Shown in pieces: positions 1-5,118 of a stretch of DNA of 7,452 nt (positions are counted from its first letter, which is position 1; every line of letters begins with the position of its first letter). The notes under the pieces were generated by a model that was not told the origin of the DNA, ran no database searches, and worked only from the letters and a program-made list of their open reading frames with translations. Position numbers and translations under genes: made by a program. This DNA is from a bacterium (lineage in GTDB: Bacteria; Ratteibacteria; UBA8468; B48-G9; DTJG01): positions 1 through 7,452 of the forward strand of contig JAOAAW010000204.1 of the NCBI GenBank assembly GCA_026418655.1. The letters are read 5' to 3'.

Positions 1-972
1 AATGAACTTGTGACTGGAAAAATATGCAGCGAGGTTTCCCTGGATATAAAAGGTATAATAACGGGTGAGCAGATAGAGAAAATGAGTGATTCTCAACTTA
101 GGGATATAGTGAAAACAACCTCTGTTTTTGCCAGGCTTTCACCTTTGCAAAAAGAGAGAATAATTCATGCCCTGCACGAAAATGGTCATATCGTGGGTTA
201 TCTGGGAGATGGTATAAATGATGCGCCAGCACTGAAATCTGCGGATGTCGGTATCTCTGTAAACAATGCTGTGGACATTGCAAAAGAATCAGCAGATATA
301 ATATTGTTGAAGAAAAGTCTGTTGGTTCTAAGGGATGGTGTGATTGAAGGAAGAAAAACGTTTGGCAATATTCTTAAATATATAAAAATGGGTTCAAGCT
401 CAAACTTTGGTAACATGCTCAGTATGACTGGAGCAAGTATTTTTCTTCCTTTTTTGCCCATGCTACCAATCCAGATACTTCTGAATAATTTTCTCTACGA
501 TCTTTCTCAGATTGCAATTCCAGCAGATGATGTGGACAACGAATATCTTTTAAGGGCGAGACCCTGGAATGTTGAATATATCAAGAAATTTATGGTTATT
601 ATCGGTTCTGTAAGTTCTGTTTTTGACTTTTTGACCTTCGGGGTATTATTGTTTATTTTCAAAGCAAGTGAATCGCTTTTCCATACTGGATGGTTTCTGG
701 AATCCCTGTGTACGCAAACACTTGTAATCCATATAATTCGCACTGGTAAGATTCCATTTGTTGAAAGTAAGCCTGCTCAACTTCTGGTATTTACATCAAT
801 CTATATTGTCACACTTGGGATTGTTATCCCGTTTACACCATTGGGAAAACATTTTGGTTTTGTTCAGCCTCCTTTGGGGTATTTTTTTGTTCTGATTTTG
901 ATTGTGGCAACTTACTTGTTTATGGTTCAAATGGTTAAACAATGGTTCATCAAAAAATTCGGATATGAATAA
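1..972 (+). CDS. mgtA: Magnesium-translocating P-type ATPase, C-terminal part (MgtA/MgtB type)
   Basis: The reading frame is open from base 1, so the start, N-terminal membrane helices, nucleotide-binding domain and phosphorylated Asp lie outside the window. What remains is the end of the P domain and the C-terminal membrane domain. The hinge motif GDGINDAP is at 205-228, preceded by FARLSPLQKERI, and is followed by KYIKMGSSSNFGN and ILLNNFLYDLSQIAIP, which I recognise as the transport-site helix of P3B magnesium ATPases. About six hydrophobic segments follow, and the end (WFIKKFGYE) resembles that of enterobacterial MgtA. Family members import Mg2+ across the inner membrane using ATP and are usually about 900 residues long, so roughly the last 320 are here. 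No frameshift is visible. The stop lies 7 bases from that of the convergent deacetylase gene. MgtA and MgtB cannot be told apart from this part. Confidence 0.93.
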   Translation, partial: NELVTGKICSEVSLDIKGIITGEQIEKMSDSQLRDIVKTTSVFARLSPLQKERIIHALHENGHIVGYLGDGINDAPALKSADVGISVNNAVDIAKESADIILLKKSLLVLRDGVIEGRKTFGNILKYIKMGSSSNFGNMLSMTGASIFLPFLPMLPIQILLNNFLYDLSQIAIPADDVDNEYLLRARPWNVEYIKKFMVIIGSVSSVFDFLTFGVLLFIFKASESLFHTGWFLESLCTQTLVIHIIRTGKIPFVESKPAQLLVFTSIYIVTLGIVIPFTPLGKHFGFVQPPLGYFFVLILIVATYLFMVQMVKQWFIKKFGYE

Positions 973-979
973 AATTTAC

Positions 980-2290
980 CTATTCAATCTTAATTACTTC
1001 CCAGGGAATAAAATCATAGCTTATGCTGGAAACTTTTATTGTGGCAGAAAAGAAAAGATAATCAGGATATTTCAGGTCAGAAATCTTAACCCTGAAACTG
1101 ATTTTATTTTTCAATTTTTCATATTTTAGGTTTTCCTGATAACGATTAGTTGAACTTAAAATTTCTTCTTCTTTTTTCAAATTTATTGTAATTTTCGGCA
1201 TGGCTGAAAATTCCATATCTTTTCTGAACGGATAAAAATAAAAAATATATTCAGTCAGTAAATCTATCTTTTCTTTCTGGATAAATTCAACATTCAGAAA
1301 CTCTCCTTCTTTTTTTAATGTGCAATAAAATGGAATTGATAAATTTTTATAATCTTTGAATTCGGCTTCTCTTTCACTTTCAAATGCGAGGGTCCTATTT
1401 CCATTTATGTTTTCATCAGTTTCTTTATAGAAAACTTCATTCTTTCTCACAAATGAGAAAAACCAGCCCTTTTTAAATACTGTCTGGGATTTAAAACAGA
1501 ATAGAGCAAGTTCTTTTTTTGACATTTCATTATTATCAAGAGAAACACTGTAAATATCAGCAATTGAAGGAAGGTCAGGAAGTACTAAAAACTCTGAGCT
1601 TTTCTTTGGATAGTCTTTGAAATGAATAATATAAATAAATATTTCGGGTTTTGTGTCCTTAATCTCAAGTACTGCTGCCCTGATAAAATTGTAGAGTGCC
1701 CTGTGATCAACATTTGTATCAAATGGAGAAGTTATGAATATTTTTGTGGGTTTAACCTCCTGTATTATTTTTTTTAAGTCGCTCAGGATACTTTCACTTA
1801 TATAAGGTTTTCCATACGAGTAATTTTCCTTATATGGAACATAGCGTGTCCTTGTGAGAAAACTCATGAATGGCTTTATATTTTCTCCCCAGAATTCATC
1901 CCATATTTTCAAACAACCAAAATCAGGATAGCCAAGAAAAATTAAATTTTCCTGTGGTAAGCCTAAAATACCAGTTGCCTTTGTTGATTCTTTTCTTCTT
2001 AACTCGCCAAGTTTTATATAGTCAATTGGTCTGGCAATAATCTTTTTTTCATATACCCTGAAAGGAATCTGGTTATGGTCACCATTTGTAAGATAAACTA
2101 CAAAAATTTTACCTTCGTTCTTTATTACCCTTTGGATAAGACCGCCACAGCCAAGAACTTCGTCGTCAGGATGTGGAGCAAAAACAATGACTTTTTCACC
2201 CTTTTCAATGGTAAGATTTTTTATTCCTGTTCCAGCATTGCAGAACAATGAAAAATACAGAATAAGTGCAAATAAAATTACGTTTTTCAT
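980..2290 (-). CDS. Exported PIG-L/LmbE-family deacetylase
   Basis: This 436-residue protein has a hydrophobic N-terminal signal sequence (about residues 1-19, ending CNAG; no good lipobox), so it probably acts outside the cytoplasm. The metal-binding PHPDDE motif is at residues 39-44, followed by VLGCGG. ELRRKE at 96-101 matches the usual R-x-x-E region of the family, and DTNVDH at 191-196 supplies the third metal-site histidine. These mark a zinc-dependent N-deacetylase of the PIG-L/LmbE/MshB superfamily, which typically removes acetyl groups from N-acetylglucosamine-type amino sugars. The catalytic domain should end near residue 230-240. The remaining roughly 190 residues, rich in beta-type and charged stretches, form an extension I do not recognise. 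The ATG at 2290 is chosen because the signal peptide begins there; its ribosome site is weak (GGCGAG). The substrate is unknown. Confidence 0.87.
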   Translation of the reverse strand: MKNVILFALILYFSLFCNAGTGIKNLTIEKGEKVIVFAPHPDDEVLGCGGLIQRVIKNEGKIFVVYLTNGDHNQIPFRVYEKKIIARPIDYIKLGELRRKESTKATGILGLPQENLIFLGYPDFGCLKIWDEFWGENIKPFMSFLTRTRYVPYKENYSYGKPYISESILSDLKKIIQEVKPTKIFITSPFDTNVDHRALYNFIRAAVLEIKDTKPEIFIYIIHFKDYPKKSSEFLVLPDLPSIADIYSVSLDNNEMSKKELALFCFKSQTVFKKGWFFSFVRKNEVFYKETDENINGNRTLAFESEREAEFKDYKNLSIPFYCTLKKEGEFLNVEFIQKEKIDLLTEYIFYFYPFRKDMEFSAMPKITINLKKEEEILSSTNRYQENLKYEKLKNKISFRVKISDLKYPDYLFFSATIKVSSISYDFIPWEVIKIE

Positions 2291-2339
2291 AAACTCGCCG
2301 AGGTTTTGTATGCTCGATCGTATTTTTTATCAGGGTAAA

Positions 2340-2368
2340 ATTTAACCATTTTCTTTTTACTGTGTCAA
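2340..2368 (-). promoter_or_regulatory. Sigma-70-like promoter for the PIG-L gene
   Basis: On the minus strand a perfect TTGACA (2363-2368) is followed after exactly 17 bases by TTAAAT (2340-2345, four of six matches to TATAAT). Transcription would begin near 2333, leaving a leader of about 43 bases before the ATG at 2290. This makes the deacetylase gene independent of the sigma-factor operon upstream. It is based on motif and spacing only. Confidence 0.6.
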
Positions 2369-2438
2369 TTAATATAAAGATGCATTTTCAACATCCTTTC
2401 AAGTGGGAATTATTTAAGGATTACTTTTGAGGTAGAAC

Positions 2439-2456
2439 AGAAGGTCTGCCATCGAA
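2439..2456. repeat. Left arm of an 18-bp perfect inverted repeat
   Basis: AGAAGGTCTGCCATCGAA here is the exact reverse complement of 2889-2906. It lies 21 bases beyond the stop codon of the small exported-protein gene (2478-2858), and its partner lies just upstream of that gene's ribosome-binding site. The two arms bound a 468-bp unit. No target-site duplication or transposase is visible, so its nature (mini-element ends, mRNA end-pairing or paired protein sites) is open. Confidence 0.85.
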
Positions 2457-2477
2457 AACTAACTTATGTCTGTGTTT

Positions 2478-2858
2478 TTATTTCTTACCCTTTTCACCTT
2501 TTTCTTTTACTATTTTGACCAGTACCATGCCTTCTTTTTTCTTTTCTTTACAGAACGCTGATATCTTTTCCCCTGGGTTTACCTTTTTTATTTCTTCCTG
2601 TGCTTTTGGGCTTATGGCCTTAAGAGTAAGTTCAGAACCATCTGTTTTCTTTAGTGTCAGGGTGTTTTTCCCTGTGTCCACATTTACCACAGTTCCCTCA
2701 ATTTTTTGAATCTTTGTCTCAGTTTGTACAGACGTTTCTGTTTTTATTGTTTGTGATTTTGCAGGGGGTGTGGCTTTGGGTGTTTCAGCAGCCAGAGTGT
2801 TAATTCCCCAGAATGAGATCAGAGCCACAGCAACCATAATAGTAAGCATCTTTTTCAT
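2478..2858 (-). CDS. Small exported OB-fold-like protein of unknown function
   Basis: The product has 126 residues. The signal peptide covers residues 1-24 (MKKMLTIMV..., hydrophobic core, Ala-Ala before Glu25). A low-complexity Thr/Pro/Lys/Gln linker follows (about 25-50), then one small beta-rich domain (about 52-118) built around IEGTVVNVDTGKNTLTLK and VNPGEKISAF, ending in a Lys-rich tail. The pattern GTVVxVDxxxxTLTLK followed by a G-E-K turn is typical of small periplasmic OB-like barrels (CusF-like or DUF5666-like). I cannot assign a family, and the metal-binding His/Met residues of CusF are not evident. The ATG at 2858 is preferred over the in-frame GTG at 2867, because that GTG lies inside the Shine-Dalgarno sequence. 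The gene follows the sigma/anti-sigma/DUF3106 genes after 81 bases, so it may be the last gene of that operon or a regulated target. An 18-bp inverted repeat frames it exactly. Confidence 0.75.
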   Translation of the reverse strand: MKKMLTIMVAVALISFWGINTLAAETPKATPPAKSQTIKTETSVQTETKIQKIEGTVVNVDTGKNTLTLKKTDGSELTLKAISPKAQEEIKKVNPGEKISAFCKEKKKEGMVLVKIVKEKGEKGKK

Positions 2859-2864
2859 ATTATT

Positions 2865-2871
2865 CACCTCC
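2865..2871 (-). promoter_or_regulatory. Strong Shine-Dalgarno sequence (GGAGGTG) for the small exported protein
   Basis: On the minus strand GGAGGTG ends 6 bases before the ATG at 2858. This fixes the start, since the in-frame GTG at 2867-2865 is part of the site itself. It is by far the strongest ribosome site in the sigma-factor cluster, suggesting this product is made in larger amounts than the regulators. A short tandem repeat of TTTTCTGTT (plus strand, 2872-2890) lies just upstream, next to the inverted-repeat arm. Confidence 0.75.
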
Positions 2872-2888
2872 TTTTCTGTTTTTTTCTG

Positions 2889-2906
2889 TTCGATGGCAGA
2901 CCTTCT
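2889..2906. repeat. Right arm of an 18-bp perfect inverted repeat
   Basis: TTCGATGGCAGACCTTCT here pairs perfectly with 2439-2456. It lies between the DUF3106-like gene (ending at 2940) and the ribosome site at 2865-2871, so in a transcript of the small gene it would be in the 5' leader while the other arm would be in the 3' tail. The distance between the arms is 432 bases. Confidence 0.85.
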
Positions 2907-2939
2907 AATTATTGAAGATGGCTCAATTCTGAAAAAGGT

Positions 2940-3308
2940 TTACATTTCCATATAAAGTTTCATATAAAATTCTCTAATCTTTTGTCTTTCCTCCTTATCC
3001 ATTTTCAAGAATTCGACATAGTTTTGGAGGATGATAATTTTGTCTAATTCTTCCATACTCCTGAAGCGCCTATGACTCTGGAGTATCTTTTTCTTTTCTT
3101 CGGGACTGGCAGAAAATAGGTGCTCGGTATTTATCTCAGGTTTTTCCTTTATCTGAATAACCTGCATATCCTCAGGCAAAAGATAATATTTAATATGATT
3201 TTTCTTCATGTTTATTAATGATATGAGACTTGATATTGTAACAGTAGAAATGACCAGAATTAATACATCAAGCAACCTGTTTAATAAGTAATATTTACTC
3301 ATTTTCAT
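2940..3308 (-). CDS. Small membrane-anchored DUF3106-like protein in the ECF sigma operon
   Basis: The product has 122 residues. A single hydrophobic segment (about 12-32, LLDVLILVISTVTISSLISL) follows a short basic N-terminus and anchors the protein in the inner membrane. After a linker, the C-terminal half is highly charged and helical, with two related units: SPEEKKKILQSHRRFRSM (68-85) and MDKEERQKIREFYMKLY (103-119). The S/M-x-x-E-E-x-x-x-I spacing resembles DUF3106 proteins, often found beside ECF sigma/zf-HC2 pairs; that link is from memory of the family, not a search. Its ATG overlaps the anti-sigma stop in an ATGA arrangement (3305-3308), implying translational coupling. A second in-frame ATG at 3302 is possible. 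A plausible role is as a further sensor or modulator for the sigma/anti-sigma pair. No enzyme motif is present. Confidence 0.75.
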   Translation of the reverse strand: MKMSKYYLLNRLLDVLILVISTVTISSLISLINMKKNHIKYYLLPEDMQVIQIKEKPEINTEHLFSASPEEKKKILQSHRRFRSMEELDKIIILQNYVEFLKMDKEERQKIREFYMKLYMEM

Positions 3309-3724
3309 TTCTCAAAAGCGCATAACTCCTGCAATTCATCCAGTTTTTCTATAACAGGTAAGTCCTTATAAAGATGATAGTGCCTTACTATTTCCTGATT
3401 TTTATGATGCTCTTTTAGCACAGTCATAATAAGAAAGCTCAGGCATAGTAATCCAATAAACAGTCCTTTTAGTCTTAATATCCTCAGTTCAGCCATTGTG
3501 CAAAAATTGTTTATATTGTCTATTATTCTTTTCGTCAGATTATTCCAGTATTCATCATCTGCATCTGATACTTTCTCAGAAATCAACATTTGTATGTATT
3601 TGAGATACCTCTGACATCTTTTGCAATTTTTAAGATGTAAAACAAACTTTTCTTTTTCCTGACTTTTTAAGCTTCCTTCCATATACAGAATTACATTTTC
3701 ATGAAATTTTTCACAGGTTTCCAT
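3305..3724 (-). CDS. Anti-sigma factor with zf-HC2 (ZAS) zinc finger and one membrane helix
   Basis: The product has 139 residues. The N-terminus has the zinc-associated anti-sigma signature: Cys4 (with His8 nearby) and H30-x3-C34-x2-C37 in HLKNCKRC, the usual zf-HC2 spacing. Such domains bind the cognate ECF sigma factor and keep it from RNA polymerase, sometimes releasing it on oxidation or membrane signals. One transmembrane helix follows at about residues 86-103 (GLFIGLLCLSFLIMTVL), leaving a short C-terminal tail of about 35 residues with no recognisable sensor domain. The ATG at 3724 lies inside the end of the sigma gene (14-base overlap), so the two are probably translationally coupled in near-equal amounts. 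The ribosome site is weak. The tail is too short for a typical periplasmic sensor, so sensing may depend on the next gene's product. Confidence 0.88.
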   Translation of the reverse strand: METCEKFHENVILYMEGSLKSQEKEKFVLHLKNCKRCQRYLKYIQMLISEKVSDADDEYWNNLTKRIIDNINNFCTMAELRILRLKGLFIGLLCLSFLIMTVLKEHHKNQEIVRHYHLYKDLPVIEKLDELQELCAFEK

Positions 3725-4235
3725 TATGTATTACATCCCGTAATGTTCTGAGGCCTCTGAAAATATGTGTTTTTACTGTGCCTGTTTTGCATCCAAGAAT
3801 CTTTGAAATTTCTTTTATTTTCAGTTCTTTTAAATATCTTAGTTCTATAACTCTTCTCTGCTGGCCAGACAGATTTTTGAGAAAACTGTCGATATTTATC
3901 AGGCCCGAATTTTTTTCAAACACTCCAGCTGATATTCGTGGTTGCTGAGAAATGGATTCTATTAATTTTTTCTTTTTATGTTTTTTTCTCATGATTTCTC
4001 TTGTGACATTGAGAGATATCGTATAAATCCAGGCATTGAGAGAATTTGGTTTCTTTAAACTTTTCATTTTTTTAAAAGCAATAAGAAATGTTTCCTGTGT
4101 TGCATCCTGTGCATCCTGGTGGTTATTAAGAAACTTATATGCAATACCATAAACCATTTTTTCGTATTTCCTAACAAATTCTTCAAAATCCCCTATTCCC
4201 TTTTGTTGCAGAATTCTCGTTATTTTTTCGTCCAT
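3711..4235 (-). CDS. ECF-family RNA polymerase sigma factor
   Basis: The product has 174 residues, a normal ECF length. Region 2 spans about residues 17-88: FEEFVRKYEKMVYGIAYKFL, then DAQDATQETFLIAFKKM (the region 2.2 core contact) and NAWIYTISLNVTREIMRKK (-10 recognition). A basic linker leads to region 4 at about 118-170: LSGQQRRVIELRYLKELKIKE and a helix-turn-helix ISKILGCKTGTVKTHIFRGL for -35 recognition. No region 1 or 3 is present. It should direct a small regulon and be held by the zf-HC2 protein encoded next. The ATG at 4235 has no Shine-Dalgarno before it (the 15 upstream bases are A/T plus one C), so translation may start on a very short leader if the candidate ECF promoter at 4251-4280 is used. 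The ECF subgroup and the signal cannot be judged from sequence alone. Confidence 0.92.
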   Translation of the reverse strand: MDEKITRILQQKGIGDFEEFVRKYEKMVYGIAYKFLNNHQDAQDATQETFLIAFKKMKSLKKPNSLNAWIYTISLNVTREIMRKKHKKKKLIESISQQPRISAGVFEKNSGLINIDSFLKNLSGQQRRVIELRYLKELKIKEISKILGCKTGTVKTHIFRGLRTLRDVIHNGNL

Positions 4236-4250
4236 GTTATTTTTTTAAAA

Positions 4251-4280
4251 TAGACGTTTACTAACAATGAATGGTTGACA
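4251..4280 (-). promoter_or_regulatory. Candidate autoregulatory ECF-type promoter for the sigma operon
   Basis: On the minus strand TGTCAAC (4274-4280) is separated by 17 bases from CGTCTA (4251-4256). This resembles the bipartite AAC ... CGTC promoters of many ECF sigma factors, which often control their own genes. Transcription would start about 10 bases before the ATG at 4235, giving an almost leaderless mRNA, in line with the missing Shine-Dalgarno. A single instance is seen; I found no convincing second copy before the other genes here. Confidence 0.45.
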
Positions 4281-4303
4281 TCGTCGGACTTAAGCAATTT
4301 AAA
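4275..4303 (+). promoter_or_regulatory. Candidate sigma-70 promoter for the 4402-6145 operon
   Basis: TTGACA (4275-4280), a 17-base spacer, then TTTAAA (4298-4303; four of six matches to TATAAT). The start would fall near 4310, leaving a leader of about 90 bases. The -35 hexamer uses the same base pairs as the opposite-strand ECF -35 element, so occupation by one polymerase should exclude the other. The architecture matches the PIG-L promoter (perfect TTGACA, 17-base gap, A/T -10). Confidence 0.5.
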
Positions 4304-4350
4304 AGTACTGAAACTAATAAGACCCCCACAATAGAAAAATTCAATAAAAA

Positions 4351-4359
4351 TGATATACT
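4351..4359 (+). promoter_or_regulatory. Alternative extended -10 promoter for the same operon
   Basis: TGATATACT combines the extended -10 TG with TATACT (five of six matches). No good -35 element is found at the right distance, as expected for an extended -10 promoter. It would start transcription near 4366, with a leader of about 35 bases. It may be used instead of, or alongside, the 4275-4303 promoter. Confidence 0.35.
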
Positions 4360-4390
4360 TATTTTACAATTTTAAAAAAAGCGTCAAATG

Positions 4391-4396
4391 AGGAGG
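4391..4396 (+). promoter_or_regulatory. Shine-Dalgarno AGGAGG deciding a GTG start
   Basis: A perfect AGGAGG lies 5 bases before the GTG at 4402. There is no ATG at a suitable distance, so this site fixes the GTG as the start of the 238-residue protein. Confidence 0.75.
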
Positions 4397-4401
4397 CAAA
4401 A

Positions 4402-5118
4402 GTGATTTATATTGAGACATTTGATGATGGACCCGGTGGATGGCTTGGCTGGGATAAGAATGGTGCAAAACCACTTGAAATAAAAGACAGTTGTGTAATC
4501 TCAAAAAGTCCATGGTGGATTGATTGCAATCACTGCTTTCCCGGCGCTGGTTTTCTCCATATTTTGTTTGCACTCCACACCAGCCACAATATGATAAACC
4601 CTGAGCCTTTAATCAGGGTTGCAGGAAGAAACAGGTTTGTTGATGGAGGATTCCCTACCAATTTCACCAATGCAAGAATAACAGTGAAGATCAGGGGAAA
4701 TGTTGATTTAAAGGGTTCTAAACTTTATTTACTCGTCCAGGGAAAGACAGGAAATATATGGGTTAACCAGATTTTTACATCCTATCCGATAGAAATTACA
4801 GATTCCTGGTCACAGCAAAGTTTCACTCTGATACCAGACCAGAAACTATGGACCCAGCTTGGTGCCAGATATGATAGAGAAAATTTTTATGGCAAAGGTC
4901 CTATTGAGCAACTACTGGCAGATGTTAATGGAGATATCATTTTTGTTTTATTTCCACTGGATGTAGTGCCGCTTGATAAAAATATAGACCCGTATAAAGG
5001 ATGGGCAGAAAAAGATTATCCTGTGGACAGAACAAAACTTCCTTCGGGTTATGTAATGCTTGATGAAATAAAGATTGAATTCAATGGAGGTAACAATGAC
5101 ACCGAGAAAAAGGGTTGA
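4402..5118 (+). CDS. Conserved-looking cytosolic protein of unknown function, possible beta-sandwich
   Basis: I do not recognise a named family. The protein has 238 residues, starts with GTG after AGGAGG, and has no signal peptide or membrane segment. The opening TFDDGPGGWLGW (6-17) followed by alternating beta-type stretches (ARITVKIRG, SKLYLLVQG, QSFTLIPD, DIIFVLFPLD, GYVMLDEIKIEF) suggests a jelly-roll or concanavalin-like fold as in carbohydrate-binding and laminin-G-like modules. A dense segment at 36-60 (SPWWIDCNH, PGAGFLH, LHT) carries Trp, Asp, Asn, His and Cys residues that could form a binding or catalytic site. Its last 23 bases overlap the next gene, so the two are probably translated together and may share a substrate. 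Without export, a role in handling imported sugars or metabolites is possible, but this is inference from fold-like pattern and context only. Confidence 0.75.
   Translation: MIYIETFDDGPGGWLGWDKNGAKPLEIKDSCVISKSPWWIDCNHCFPGAGFLHILFALHTSHNMINPEPLIRVAGRNRFVDGGFPTNFTNARITVKIRGNVDLKGSKLYLLVQGKTGNIWVNQIFTSYPIEITDSWSQQSFTLIPDQKLWTQLGARYDRENFYGKGPIEQLLADVNGDIIFVLFPLDVVPLDKNIDPYKGWAEKDYPVDRTKLPSGYVMLDEIKIEFNGGNNDTEKKG
5086..5090 (+). promoter_or_regulatory. Shine-Dalgarno GGAGG deciding the start of the UroD-like gene
   Basis: GGAGG ends 5 bases before the ATG at 5096 and lies inside the upstream coding sequence. It supports 5096 over the upstream in-frame ATGs at 5075 and 5084. The resulting N-terminus, MTPRKRVEAVLKGEKIDKIPF, matches the typical opening of UroD-superfamily proteins. 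Confidence 0.75.

Noticed and set aside
2859..2867. In-frame GTG at 2867 as the start of the small exported protein
   Set aside because: The GTG is part of the GGAGGTG ribosome site itself; the ATG at 2858 lies 6 bases downstream and begins a standard signal peptide.
2439..2906. An insertion sequence or a proven MITE
   Set aside because: No transposase is encoded between the arms, and the outer flanks (TAGAAC and AATTAT) show no target-site duplication. Only the inverted repeat itself is reported.
2889..2955. Short reading frames starting at the ATGGCAGACCTTCT in both repeat arms (MADLL...)
   Set aside because: The shared MADLL start follows from the repeat itself. Neither has a ribosome site, they diverge at once, and they end after 12 and 20 codons.
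5075..5095. Upstream ATGs at 5075 and 5084 for the UroD-like gene
   Set aside because: GGAGG at 5086-5090 positions the ATG at 5096, and the protein from there begins with the family-typical MTPRKRV.
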